DNA of 64,000 nt from Nemania diffusa (taxonomy: Eukaryota; Ascomycota; Sordariomycetes; Xylariales; Xylariaceae), in NCBI GenBank assembly GCA_038501195.1, contig JBBPUQ010000001.1:6448001-6512000 (forward strand), read 5' to 3'. Position numbers and translations under genes: made by a program. The notes beneath the pieces were generated by a model. It was not told the origin of the DNA and did not search any database. It was given only the letters and a program-made list of their open reading frames with translations. This document shows positions 26,901 through 42,010 of this stretch, piece after piece; the stretch's first letter is position 1; each line of letters begins with the position of its first letter.

Positions 26901-29900
26901 TATTTTTTTATATTAATTATAAATTGTTTTTAAATATTATATTTTTTAAAAGAAATTAATTGTTTTTATATTTTATTATATATAAATATAAAATTTATTA
27001 TTTAAATATATTTATATATAAATTAATTTTTATATTTATAATTTTTATATAAAAATAATTAAATTTATATTATAAATATTAAATAAAATAATATTTTATT
27101 TATATTTTTTATTTTTAACTTTTTTATAAAATATATTTTAATAAACTTTTATAATTATTATATTATTTATTAATTTTATTATTAATTAATAAATATTTAT
27201 ATATATATATAATATTTATAATAAATTAATAAAATATATATATTTATAAATTTATAAATTTAAATTAAATTTATTATAAATAAAACTTTAAAATTTTTAA
27301 AATTATTAATTTTTTTAAAGTTTATTAAAATTTATTATAATTTATTTAATTTATTTATAAACAAATTTTATAATTAAAACTTTAATTAATTTTTTTTAAT
27401 ATTATAATTTTTATTATTATAATAATATTAAATATTAGTTTTTTATAATAATTTATAATATTTATATATATATTATTATTAATATATTTATTTTTAATTA
27501 ATTAAATTAAATATTAAATATTATATTAATATAGTTTTATATTAATTTTATAATTAAAATATAATTATTTAATTATTAAAAAAATTAATTTAAAAATAAA
27601 TATTTTATATTTAATAAATTAAATATAATTCAATATTATAAATAATTTTAATTTATATATAATTAAATTAAATTAATTTATTTATTTTATTTTTTATAAA
27701 GTTTAATATAAAAATAAATTTATTTTTATTTAAATATATTATAATATTTTAATAACTTTTGATTAAATTTTTATTTATAAAATAATTATAATTATTAATA
27801 TATTATTTTTTATATAAAATTTTTAAAATAAAAAATAAATTAATATTATATATAATTTAATTAAATAATTTTTATTTTATTAAATTTTAATATTATTATT
27901 AATTATTTTATAATATATATAATATTAATTATAAATTTATAATTAAAATTATATTTATTTTTATATTAATATATAATTTTTTAAATAATAAATTATATAA
28001 TTAATTATAAAAACAATATTTAATATTTTTAATAATTTAACTTTTCATTATTATTTTAATTATTTTAAATAAAAAATTATATTATAAATATATATAATAA
28101 AGATTTTTTTATTTTTTTTTATTATTTATAATAATTATTATATAATATAAATTTAAAAATAATATTATTAATAATTATAATTAAGAATAATTAAATAAAA
28201 TAATAATAATAAATAAAATATAAATTAAATAAAAAATAAACTTGTAATAATTTTTAAAACTTAAAAATTAAAATTTTTTTTAATTTATAAATATTAATTA
28301 ATATAGTTTATTTTAAAAATAAATCTTTTTTATATAAACTTTTTTATTTAAAAATTTTTAAAAGTTTATTTTAATTATATTTTATTAAATTATTAAAATT
28401 TATATATTAAATTAATATTAACTATTAAATAATTATTAATAATTTAATTATAACAATATTATTAAATTAATAAAAATAATAAAATAATTAATATTAATAT
28501 AAATATAATTATAAATATTTGTTTTATAATTAAAATAAATTTTTTATTTAATTTTTTATTATTAAATTATAATTTAATTATTTTTTTAAATAAAATTTAT
28601 TAAATCTTTTTAATATAAATATTTTATATAATTTAAAATATTATTATTTTAATATTTTTTATTATATTAAATATTTAATTAAAATTAATATATATATAAA
28701 TTATAATTATATAATAAAAATATATAAAATTTAATATAAATATATTTTAATGTTTTTATATATAGATTTTTTATTAATTATAATTAAATAATTTATTTAT
28801 ATTATAATATATTTATTTTTTAAAATTAAATATTTCTATTTATATTTTTTATAATTAATAATAATTATATAATTATTTTTATTAATTTATAAATATAATT
28901 TTATTTTTAATTAAAATTTTATAAATAATTTAAATAAATATTTATATATTTAATAAAATATAACTTAAAATATTTTATTTAAATAATTATTAATATTAAT
29001 ATATTTTTTAATATAAATTTTAAAAATAGTTTTATATTAATATAATTATTATTTAACTTTTTAAAGTTATATTTTAATTTATTATTATATATAATTTATA
29101 TAATATTTTATCAATATAAATATAAAAACTATAAATATTAAAATTATAATTTTATATTATATATTTAATATAAAATAAATATAATATAATTATTTAATAT
29201 ATATTAATATTATTATTAATTTTTATTATAAATATTTATTTAAATTAATTATTATAATTATTATTATTGTTAATAATATTAATATAAATATTAATATAAT
29301 TAATTTTAATATTTTAATTTTTATTTATTATATTAATTATTTTAAATAATAAATTATATTATTAATATTAATATATAATAAAAACTTTTTTATTTTTTTT
29401 TTATTAATAAAATATTTTATTATATAAATAAAAATAATATTATAATTTATTAAATTTATTAAATAATTATATATTATATTTAATAAAATATTAATAATTA
29501 AATTAAAATATTTATATAATTATTATTAATTATATTAATATAATTATAATTATTTATTTATAAAAAATAAATATATTATAATATATTATTTAAAAAAATA
29601 ATAAAATTATAACTAAATTAAATTTAACTTTAAAAATAACAAATTAAATAAATAATAAAATTTAATTAAATATTTATAGTTTTTTTTTAATTAATATTAA
29701 TTACATATTTATTTTTATTAATTTATTAATATTTTATTAAAAATAATTTTATTATAAATAAATTATATAAAGTTATTAATTATTTAATTAATAATTAATA
29801 ATATTAATTTAATATATAATGTTTTTTTAAAATTAATAAATTATATTATTATTTTTAAATTTATATAATAAATAATTTATTAATAAAATAATATTTAAAA

Positions 29901-31872
29901 AAGTTTTTATTATTTATTAATTTTAATAATATAATTTTTTATTTAATATAATTAATATAATAAAAAAAATATATATTATTAAATATATTATAATATAAAT
30001 TAATTATTTAAAAAAACATTTAAAGAAATATTAATATTTATTTAATTTTTAATTATTAAAATATAATTTAATTATTTAATTATAATTTTAATATTTATTT
30101 AAATAAATAAAAATATAATTAATTTAAATATATAAAATAATTTAAAAATTAATTAATGTTATATTTATATAAATTAATAAAAATATATAAATAATTTATA
30201 TTTATAAGATTTATAAATTATATATTATTTATTACTATTTATAATTCTTTTATTTTTTTAATTTTTAATTAAAATTTTAAATATATATTTATAATTTAAA
30301 TTATTATTTAATAAATAAAAATTATAAAACTTTTATTATATAAATTAAATATATATATTATAATAAATTTTATTAATAATAAAATAAAAATATATAATAA
30401 AAATTTATTAAAATATTAATTAAATAAAGTTTTTTATTATTTTAATATTAATTTTCTTTATATATTTTATTTTTAAATTTAATATATAATATTATTTTAA
30501 ATTAATTATTTTATAATATATTAAAAATTAAAATGTTAAATATAAATATTTTAATTATATTATTATATTATATTATTAAATATTAAATATTTATTAATAA
30601 AATATAAATATATTAAATTAATAAAATTTATAATTATAACACAAAATATATATTTTAAAAATATATAAATTATAAATTTAATAAATAATTTTTTATAAAT
30701 TTAATTATATATTTTTTTAAATTAATTTATTATTTTTTAAATTTTATATTAAAATAAAATTAAATAATAAAAAGCTTTAATAATAAAAACTTTAATAATA
30801 AAAACTTTTAAATAATTTATTATATTAAAATATAAAATATATTATATATAATAAATAAAATAATAAATTATTTATTATTTAAATATTTATATTTTAAATA
30901 TAATATTATAATAATTATTATAAAAATTATAAATTTATATATTAATTATTAATATAATATTATTAATTATTAAATTTTAACTTTTTAATATTTTATTTTA
31001 ATTAATTAAATAATTATATTATAATAATTTTAATAATTAATTTTTATTTATATTTATATATAATTAAAAAATAAATAATTTATATATATATTTATAATAA
31101 ATATTATAAATTATAAATAAATTAAATAAATAATTATATATAATAAATTTATATTTATTTTTAAAATATTTTAATATAATTTTAAAATAGTATTTAATTT
31201 ATTAAATTATATTTATAAAATTAATATTATATAATTAGTTTATATTTTATTATTATTAATAATATAAAAATATATAAAAATATATAAAAATTATATAAAT
31301 AATAAATAAAAAAATCATTATATTAATTTTTATATTAAAATTTATAATTATTTAAAAATATATATTTAAATAGTTTTTATAAAATAGTTTTTTTATATAA
31401 TTTATTTAATATATTTATAATAATTTAATATAAATATTTTATTCATTAAATATTTTTATAATATTATTTTAAATATTTTAAATATTTATTAAATTTATTA
31501 TATTAAATATAATTTTTTATATAAAATTAATTATTTTAAATAAAAAACTTTATTTTAAACATATAAAATAAAAGTTATTTTATTATATAAATATAAAAAT
31601 AATATTAAAATTTATTAATATTAATTTTTAAATAATTATTAAAAATTTAATTATAATAATATTATAATTTAATAAAATATTAATAAATTAAATAATATAA
31701 TTATATAATAAATAATTATATATATATAAATATAAATATATAATTTTTAAAAAATAATAATATTAATAAATTATAAAATATATATTTATAATTAATTATA
31801 ATTATTATAATTATATATATAATTTATTTTATAAAATTTATTATATATTTTTTAAATATTAAATATTTTATT
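23975..31872. other. AT-rich DNA with dispersed old repeat pieces, no gene
   Basis: About 7.9 kb with no gene. Fragments similar to each other recur near 28,050-28,200, 29,330-29,530 and 31,520-31,720, and again outside at 38,050-38,290 and 44,770-44,960 (a run around TTATTTTAAATAA followed by a pyrimidine tract and TTTATTATATAAAT). This is a third dispersed repeat family whose ends I cannot fix. A piece near 27,800-28,050 resembles the family B interior. Confidence 0.45.
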
Positions 31873-32190
31873 TATTAATAAAATTTTATATATATATATA
31901 TATATATAAAAAAATTTAAAATAATTTATAAAGTTTAAAATTTATTTTTAAGTTTTAAAGTTTTATATTAATTTATTTATATATTTTATAAAAAAAAAAT
32001 ATAATTAAAAAAATTATATATAAATTATTTATATATATATATATATATAAAATTTATAAATTTTATAAATTTTAATAAATTTTTATATTTTATATTTATT
32101 TAATTATTTAATAAAAGTTTTAATTTAAGTTTTAATTATATATATTTAATATATATATATAAGTTTTATTAAATTATTAATATAATATTA
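31873..32190 (+). repeat. Family B LTR (left LTR of copy 2)
   Basis: Matches the LTRs at 10,575/18,020, 22,164 and 37,123. It is slightly longer because of an extended (TA)n run near 31,890-31,910. Confidence 0.72.
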
Positions 32191-35100
32191 AATTTTTTTT
32201 TTTATATAGTAATTTTAATTTTAATATTAATTAATTTTTTTTTTTTTTTTATTGTTTAATTAATTTATATATATTTTTATTTATATAATTAATTTATTTA
32301 TATTAATTACTTTTTTTAATATTTAATTAAATGTTTTTTCTATATAAATATTTATTAAATTATTTTTATTATTAATTTATTATATTTTTATAATTTTATA
32401 ATTTTTATATATTTTTTAAAATAATATAATATTAATTATAAATCTTTTTTTTATATAATTTTAATTTAATTAAAAATTTATACAAAAATTTAAAATTAAT
32501 ATATATAATTAATAATATAATTAATAATTTTATTATATAAATAATTTTTTAAAAAGTTATATTAAATATAATAATATAATTAAATTTATTAATTATATTA
32601 TATAATTTATTTATTAATATAATATATATAATTTATTTATATTTAATTAAGTTTTAATAAATAATATTATTTTTAATTATAAAAGTATTTTTTATATAAC
32701 TTTTATTAATTAATATAATTATAAATTTAATTTAAAAATTTAAATTTTTATTATTTATAAATATTTTATTAATAAAAATAAAAATTTTTATTTAATTAAA
32801 ATTTAAAAATATATAATATAATTTTTATTATATATTATTAATTTATTATTATATTCATATATTTAATATTTTAATATTATTTTTTAATAATTTTTAAATT
32901 TATATAATAATTAATAAATTATATAATATTTTTAATTAATATATTAATATAATATATATATTTTAAATTTATTAAATAATATATTATTAAAAATAATTTT
33001 TTATATAAAAATTAAAAATATATAATTATTTAATTTGTTTTTATTAAATAAAAAAATTTTTTTATTTATTTATTTAAATTTAACTTTTATTAAATTTAAT
33101 AAAATATTTAAATATTAATTTTATTTTTAATTTTATATAAAATAATAATTTAATTTTTCTTTTATATAAAAATTTTTTAAATATAATATCAAAAATATTA
33201 TTTATTTAAAGTTTTATAATTATAAATTTATTAAGTTTTTTTTTAATATATAATAAATATAAATTATATATAAACTTTTTTATATTTAATTTTTAATAAT
33301 AATATTTATAATAAATTTTATATTAATATAATTTTAATTTAATTAATTTATATAATAATTATATAATTTAAAAAATAATATTTATTAAATATTTATTTTT
33401 TAATTTTTTTAATAAATAAATATAAATTTTTTAAATTTAATTTATTATATAATTATATATATATTTAAAAAGTATTTTATAGTTTTATATATATATTATA
33501 ATTTTAAATTAATAATATTTTTAAAATTATAAAAAATTATTAATTTATATATTAAATTATTAATATTTATTTAAAAATTTAAACTTTATTGTTATTTTTA
33601 TAATTTTATATAATTAATTTAAATTTTTTATATAATTTAGTTATTTTATTTTTAATTATTTATATAAATTTAATTTAAATAATATTATATAAATTAAAAT
33701 ATATTTTAAATTATTAATATATTTATTTTAATTATATAATTAAAATATAATTATTAATTTTTTTAATATAAAATATTAATTATTAATAAATATAAATAAT
33801 TTTTTTAATTTGTTTTTATTTTATAGTTATTATTATTTAATAATTTAAAATAAATTATATAAAAAGTTATTTTTTTTATATAATAAATTAAATATAACTT
33901 TTTATTAGTAATATAATTTAATTTATATATAATAAAACTTAATTAATTTATTTATTATATTAATTATAAAAATTTTATATAGTTTTATTTAGTTTTTATA
34001 TTTTTTTTTATATTATAATTTTATTTTAAAAAAATAAAAATAATACTTTATATAATAATATTAATTTATTTTTAGTTTATATAATTTAGTTAATATTAAT
34101 TTTTATATAAATATTTTTTAATATTTTTATAACTTTTTATATAATTTTTAATAAAAAAAATAAATCGCTATTAATTTTAAAATAAGTTTTAAAAACTAAT
34201 AAAATAAATTTAAAATTATTTATAATATTATTTTTTTATTTATATAATAATTAATTTTTTTATATAAAATATTTAATATATAATAAAATAATATATATAT
34301 TTATTTAATTTTTTTAATAGTTTAATATATTTTAATAAATATTTTTTTATATAAAGTTTTAATTAATTATATATTATTATAAAAATTTTCAAAAAAAAAA
34401 TTAATATTAAAATTATATATTGTTTAATTAAATAGTTTTTAATATATTAAAATTTAATATTAATATAATATATTTTAAATATTTTATATATTTAAAAACT
34501 TTAAAAATTTAATTGTTTAAAATAAAATATTTATATTAATTATATATAATATTAATAAAAATTTTATAATTAAAATTATATTTATTTTTTAATAAAGATT
34601 TAAATTTTTTTAAAATTTAATTATATAATTAATAATAATAATAAAATTTTTTAATTTTTTAAAATATTATAATATTAATATTATTATATTTAGCTTTTTA
34701 TAATAATTTTATAAATTCTTTTATATAAAAATATTTAAAATAATAATATAGTTTTTAAAACTTTTATTTTATAAAATAATTTATAACTTTTAATTAATTA
34801 ATATTAAAAAATAAATATTTTTATTTTTATATAATTAATATTATTATATTATTTTATTATATAATTTTATTTTATATATTATTAAAATAAATATATAATT
34901 AATTTATATTTTATAATAATAATAATAAAAAAGTTAATATATTTAAAATATAAAATTTAATTAATTTAATTAATATTAAAATTATAATAATATTTATAGT
35001 TTTAAAACTTTTAATATTATTAAATTAAATTGTTATATTATTTAAAATTTAATTTATTTATATAAAAAAGTTTTTTTATATAAAAGTTTTAATTTAAACT

Positions 35101-37122
35101 TTTTTAATAATTAATATTTTAATTATATTAATTATTTAAATAAAAATTATTTAATATAAACATTTAGTTTTAAATATATATATTTTTTTTTATTTTATAA
35201 TAAAAATATATTAAATTTATTAAAAATTAAACTATTTTATTTTTAATTTTAAAATTTAAATTATTATTAAATTTATTATTATATAAAAACTTTTTATTAT
35301 TTTTATAATTTAATATAAATATATTATATTTTTTATATAATAAAGTTTTTTATTTTAAAATATTATATATAATAAAATATTATTTTTTTATTTTCGATTT
35401 TTTTTATTAATTATAATTAATAAATTAATAATTAAATTTTTTATAAATAAAATATTTTTTATTATTTTTATTATTTTTATTATATAATTGTTATAATCTT
35501 TTATAAATTTCTTTTTAAAATTATAATTATATAATTATTTTAAATATTTAATATTTTATTACTTATTAATAAAATAAATATTTATTATATAATAATAATT
35601 TATTTTTTAATTTAAAAAAACTTGTAATATTAATTATAAATTAAAAATAAAACTTTATATATAAATTTTTAATTAATTAAAATTAATTTAAGTTTAAATA
35701 TATTAAAATATATTAATATAATTGTTATATAAAATAATATTTTTTTATAATAATTAAGTTTTAAAATATATTATATAAATTAAAATTTATTAATTATAAT
35801 TTTTAATATTTTAAATATTGTTTTTATTAAATTGTTTTATTTTATTTATATAAAAATAATAATAATTTAATTAATTTAATATTAACTATAATTAATTATT
35901 ATATTAAAATAATTATAAAATATTATATAAATTTTATTTTATTTATATATTAAATTTATATAGTTAAAATAATATTATTTAGTTTTTTTTTTTTAATATA
36001 AAAAAAAATATTATATAATAATATTTTTTAATAATTTTAAATTAATAATATATTAAAATAAAAATAAAAACTTTATTATATAATATATTATATAATTTAT
36101 TATTTTAATTTTAATTAAATTATTATATTTTAATAAATATAATAAATTAAATTATTTTAATTAAATTATTATAAATAATTTAATTAAACAAAAGTTTATA
36201 TAATTAATTTTTATATATAAAAAAAAATATAAAATATATAATAAAAATTTTAAAAATAAATATAAGTTTTAAAATTTTTATTTATTTAAAAAAAATAAAT
36301 ATTTAATTATTTATATAACTAAAAATTATAATATATTTATTAATATAAATATTAAAACTAAAATTATTTATATAATAATTATATTTTGTTTTTTTTATAT
36401 AAAATAATTAATTTTATAAGTTTTTTATTTAAAAACAATTTTTAAAATTAAATATTTATTTTTTATTTAAATATAATAAATAGTTTTATTTTAATTAAAT
36501 AATTAATATAAAAAAATTAATATATAGTTTAATTATTAAAATTTATTTTAATTAATTATATAAAATAATTATTTTTAATTTTTAACTATATATAATTTAA
36601 TAAATATTAAATTATATATATAATTATATATATTTTTTTAAATACTTTGTTTAAATTAATTATAATATTTTATTATTTTAAATTAGTTTTTTTTTTAAAC
36701 ATTTTAAATAAAATAATATTTGTTTTATTTATATTTTTATATATAAATTTATTATTAAAATCTTTATAATTTAAAATAATAAAAAATATATATTTTAATA
36801 TAAATATAATTATTTAAAATAATTTTACTATTGTTATAATAATAAAATTTTTTATAATTTTATTTATTATTTAATTATTTAATTATATAAAAATAAAATT
36901 AATATATTATATAATATTTTATTATTATAATATATTAAATCTTTATTTATATAATAATTTAAATTAATATATTTTTTATTTTTATAATAAAAATTATTAT
37001 ATTTTTTTTTTATTATATAAAAAATTTAAAAATTAAATATAAACATTATTTTTAATCAATAATATTAAATTTATTTTTTTATTTTATTAATTTATAATTA
37101 TATTTAATAATTATTAATTAAT

Positions 37123-37432
37123 ATTAATAAATCTTTTTATATATATATATATAAAAAAATTTAAAATAATTTATAAAATTTAAAATTTATTTTTAAATTT
37201 TAAAATTTTATATTAATTTATTTATATATTTTATAAAAAAAAATATAATTAAAACAATTATATATAAATTATTTATATATATATATATATAAAATTTATA
37301 AATTTTATAAATTTTAATAAATTTTAATATTTTTTAATTATTTAATTATTTAATAAAAGTTTTAATTTAAGTTTTAATTATATATATTTAATATATTTAT
37401 ATATATATTATTAAATTATTAATTTAATATTA
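37123..37432 (+). repeat. Family B LTR (right LTR of copy 2)
   Basis: A direct repeat of 31,873-32,190, and the most eroded of the four long copies, with nearly all C and G lost. It shares its left flank with the copy at 22,164. Confidence 0.72.
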
Positions 37433-38328
37433 TTATTAATTAATTTTTATATATTTTATAATTTTTTTTTAAAATATTAATTTAATATTATAATTTAAAA
37501 CTATATTATTAAATAAAATTTAAAAAAATATATATTTATTAAAAATTTAAATATTATTTAAATAATAAATTAATTAAATATAAATCTTTTTAATTTAATT
37601 TTATTATTTTATATATAAATTATAATATTAAATTAATACTTAAAAAATATAACTTTTATTAATTTTTAAAATTTATAAATTTTAAAATAATTTTATATAT
37701 AATAAAATTTATAATATTTTTAATATTATTAAAACTTTAATATAAAACTTTTATAATATTTATTTTTTAATATAAAAAATTATTATTTTTAAATATATTT
37801 ATTTTAAAATTTATTAATAATAATTAATATAATATAAATTATATTTATTTTTTTAAATTAATTTAATTAATTTAATTATTAATAAATTTAAAATAAATTT
37901 TATTTATAAAGTTTTAATATTTTTATATTTAATATATTTATTATAATATATGAAATATTAAAAAAAATAATAATAAAACTTTATTATATTTAAATTAATA
38001 ATATTAATATATTTTAATATATATAATATAATTTAAAAATTAATTATTAATTATTATATTAATTATTTTAAATAAAAAATTATATTATAAATATATATTA
38101 TAAAAACTTTTTTAACTTTTTTTTTTATTAATAAATTCTTTTATTATATAAATTAAAAAATAATATTATAATTTATTAATTTTTTTAAATAATTATAATA
38201 ATAATTTAATTTAATAAAATATTAATAAATTAATAAATATAATTATATAATTATAATAATTATAAAAATATAATTATAAATATTTAAATAAATTATAATT
38301 TTTTTTATTTTTTTATTATTAATTTATT
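37433..38328. other. AT-rich DNA between family B copy 2 and the minisatellite
   Basis: No gene. The part at 38,050-38,290 belongs to the third dispersed repeat family and matches 44,770-44,960. Confidence 0.45.
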
Positions 38329-38520
38329 TATTTAATTTATTTAATTTATTTAATTTATTTAATTTATTTAATTTATTTAATTTATTTAATTTATTTAATT
38401 TATTTAATTTATTTAATTTATTTAATTTATTTAATTTATTTAATTTATTTAATTTATTTAATTTATTTAATTTATTTAATTTATTTAATTTATTTAATTT
38501 ATTTAATTTATTTAATTTAA
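38329..38520 (+). repeat. 9-bp minisatellite, unit AATTTATTT, about 21 copies
   Basis: A nearly perfect tandem array of AATTTATTT across about 190 bp. The regularity contrasts with the heavily diverged flanking repeats, so the array has probably expanded or been homogenised recently. It ends exactly where a segment with more residual G/C begins. A shorter array of the same unit in opposite orientation lies at about 44,479-44,575. Confidence 0.93.
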
Positions 38521-41500
38521 AATATATTTAAATAAGCTTGTTTAAATATAATCAGTTTAATATTAAGTAAAATATTTTGATATAATATTATATAGCGTTT
38601 TTTAATTTAAAAACTTCTGATTTAATTCTATATAACTTTTTTTTTTTTAAACTTAATTAAAGTAAGCTTATTTTAAATTTTTTTAACTTTATTGTTTTTA
38701 ATGCTTTAATTATATTATAATTATAAAATATATTATAACTATATTATTTAAGCTTATTTATTTAAAGTTAAACTAAATATAATTATTTAAGTTTTATATA
38801 ATTGCTATAGCTTCAAAACATTATAAAAAACATTTTATTATTAACTTTAATTTTAAAATATTATATATAATTAAGCAATATTTAATCGAATTAAGAACTT
38901 TTTAAATTAAATTGTAATGTTTTATTATAGTTAAAATATTAATAACTATAAACTGTAAAAATATTTTTTGTATTAAAGAAACTAAATTACTAAAACAGCA
39001 ATTTTATAAACGCGTAAATAATATAACATATTTTATTAACAAACTTTTGAATAAATCAAATTTTAAAAAGCTTGTTTTCGAATTTATATTAAAACATTTA
39101 GCTTTTTTATATATATGTTTTTTTAACTTTTTAAATATAAATTAATATATTATATTTATTTATATATTTATGTTTTGTTTAATTGTAACGTTATTATAGC
39201 AACTTTTTGTAAATATTTTTTAATAGATTTATATATAACTTTTTAAACAGTAATAAATTAACGCAGAAAATATATAATTTTAAGTTTTAACTATAAATAG
39301 TTTATAAACAAATATTGCAAGCTTTAATATTAAAAATTCGAAGTTTATATAGCTATTAATATTTATATAAAATATATTTTATTTTTTTACGTTAATATAT
39401 TTTTTTTAACAAAACTTATAATATTGTAGCAATATTTAATATATATATAAAATACAAGTTTTTTACTTTTAGTTATATAATTAGATTGTAAATATAAAAC
39501 AGTTTTAATAGCTATAATATATTATTACTTTTTTAAAAGTAATTTTATTTAATATATTATAAAATTATATTATAATAACAAAAGTAAAATATGTTATATT
39601 ATTTTTGATTTAAAAACTTAAAAACTAATTAAATTTAATATTTATTTCAATAATTTTACTTATATTATTTTATTTAACAATAAACTATTTAAATTTAATA
39701 ACTATTAAATTTATAGCAAAAATATTACTAATTAATACATTAAGTTATAATAAAACTATTTTAATAAAAAACAAACGAAGTTTTAGCAAATAAGTTATAT
39801 TTGATTTTATTTAAATAAGTTTATTTTAACTAAATTTTTCTAGTTTTATTTTATATGTTTTAAAAAAAAAAAACTTTAAAATAAATATTAAACTATTAAT
39901 CGAATTGTTTTATTTTATACTTTTATATTTTTATTTAAATAAAAATTTATATTATTTATAAAATTTTAAAATAATTATTTAATTAAAAAACAAAAGTTAT
40001 ATTTTTATATAATATTTAATAAGCTTTAAGTTTTTTAAATATAACTAAATTTAAATTATATTATTAATTATTAAATTGTTTATAATTTAGTTTGTTTAAA
40101 TATATTTTTAGCTATTTTAAAACAAAAATATTTTAATACTGCTTAATATTTTTTATTAAATATAATAAAACTTTGTTTTTTTTATATAAAAGTATTTAAA
40201 GCTGTTACAGCTTTATTAATATAATTTAAAGCTTTTTTATTATAAAAGTATTAATTTTTTCAAAGTTTTTTTATAATTTATAAAAACGAGCATTAATATT
40301 TAAATTTATACTTAATAAAACATTTATTAAAAAAATAAAAGTTTATTATAAAATAAATAAATAAATTATATATTAATTTATTTATATTAAAATATATAAA
40401 AAGCAATAAAAGTAAAAAAAAAAGTAAAAATAATAATTAGTTTATTTTAATTTTAATAATAATATTAAAATTTTTTTTTGCTATTTTTATTTAAGTTTAT
40501 ATTGTTTAAAGTTAGTTTTATATAGTTATAAACTTTTAAATTTATATTATTTTCAAATATGTTTTATTAAATTAATTTTCTTTTAATTTTATAGTGATTT
40601 AAATATAGCAGTATAATTAAGTTTGCTAAAAAGTTTAAAAAGTTGTATTTTTTTGATTTTTTTTGTACAATTTTAGTTTTTTTAATTTTTAGTAAATTTT
40701 ACTTGCTAATTTTAACTATTTTGTTTTAGAAATAAATTTTATTAAAGCTAAAACAATTGTTTAAAGCTTAAGTAATTAAAAAAAAAAAATTAATATTTTT
40801 ATATTTTTGTTTTTAATTATTTTGTATAAATAAAAGCAAAATTATAAAAAATAATACTAAAATATTACTGTTTAATTTAAACTTTTTCGATTTAACTAGT
40901 TTTTATTTATAAGTAGTAAAAATAATAAGATCTTTTTTTATATTTGCTTTTTTATATAAAGTTTTATATAATATATTAATTGTAATAAAGTTTAAAAAAG
41001 TTAAAACAAGTTTAAATATAGTTGTTTTATATTTTATATTAATACTTTTAATTAAATATTAGTTAAATATAACTGTTTATATAGTGTTTATTTTAAATTT
41101 AACAAAACAAAAATTTAATAAATTTTAATAATTGTTAAAGCAATTAATAAAAAAAAAACATTAAATATATTTAATACTATAAAATATAATCTTTTTATAT
41201 TTTTAAGTTAATATTTTAATACAATAGTTTAAATAGTATTTAACAAAATATATTTTTAATATATATTTAATAGTAAAAAACTTTTTTGATTTATTTTAAA
41301 TTTGTTAAATATTAAAAAAACGACTTAAAAAAGTAGTAGTAATAAAATCAATAAATAAAAACTTCGAAAAAATAGCTAATTAAAAAAAAATAGCAAGTTA
41401 AAAAATAAATATAAGTCGAAATCGTAGAAATAAAGTCGAAAAAATAAAAAATATATTTATAAATAACAGTATTAATTCAGTTTATATACAAATAAATAAA

Positions 41501-41930
41501 CGATTAAAAGTATAAAAGCAAAAGTTAATACTACATTTATATATATTTAATAAAAATTATATAAATAAGATTTTAAAGTATTTAAAACTAGTAAAAAAAC
41601 AAAAAAAAAAAGCTATAATAATAATAAAAATATAAATAAAATTAAAAAATATTAAACAAAAAAGCAATAGTAGTAATAAATAAGTAATAAATTAAAAAAA
41701 TTTAGCAGATTTAAATATAAACAAACTTGTTTAAATAAAAACTAAAAAAGTTAAAAGTATTAAGAAATAATTTATAAAAAACTATTTAATTTATAAATAA
41801 CTATTAATATAAATATAAAAATATATTTATTTAAAACATATATATATAATATTTTACAAATTAATTAAAAATAAAATAAATATAATAAAATAAAATATAA
41901 TTATAAAAAATAAAAAGCTAAAACTTAAAG
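38521..41930. other. Less-eroded AT-rich segment, probably an unidentified RIP-mutated element
   Basis: About 3.4 kb with visibly more C, G and CG (for example ACGCG near 39,010 and TCGAAATCG near 41,415) than the repeats on either side, comparable to the Gypsy elements. No LTR pair, intact frame or protein family could be recognised. The sharp left edge at the minisatellite and the purine-rich low-complexity right part (41,300-41,930) suggest a discrete inserted element that has passed through fewer rounds of mutation. Confidence 0.4.
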
Positions 41931-42010
41931 TAAAATTTAAAAAAATTTAAAAAAATTTAAAAAAATTTAAAAAAATTATAAAAAATTTTTTAAATTTTTT
42001 TAAAAAATAA
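41931..42010. repeat. Short A/T tandem and inverted repeat
   Basis: Several tandem copies of a 10-bp AAAAATTTAA-like unit are followed by the reverse pattern (TTTTTTAAATTTTTT), able to fold back on itself. It marks the right end of the less-eroded segment. Confidence 0.6.

Larger units (their letters stand above)
31873..37432 (+). mobile_element. Family B LTR element, copy 2 (longer form)
   Basis: Two direct repeats (31,873-32,190, about 318 bp; 37,123-37,432, about 310 bp) enclose a 4.9-kb interior colinear with 18,021-22,163. For example, 34,281-34,420 matches 19,151-19,290. About 1.1 kb (roughly 32,470-33,580) is present here but absent from copy 1. Similar DNA occurs in the worn copy near 43,800-44,000, so copy 1 has probably lost it. 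No coding motif could be recognised through the mutations. Confidence 0.7.

Noticed and set aside
38329..38520. CRISPR-like array
   Set aside because: The repeats are contiguous 9-bp units with no spacers, in a eukaryotic genome; it is a minisatellite.
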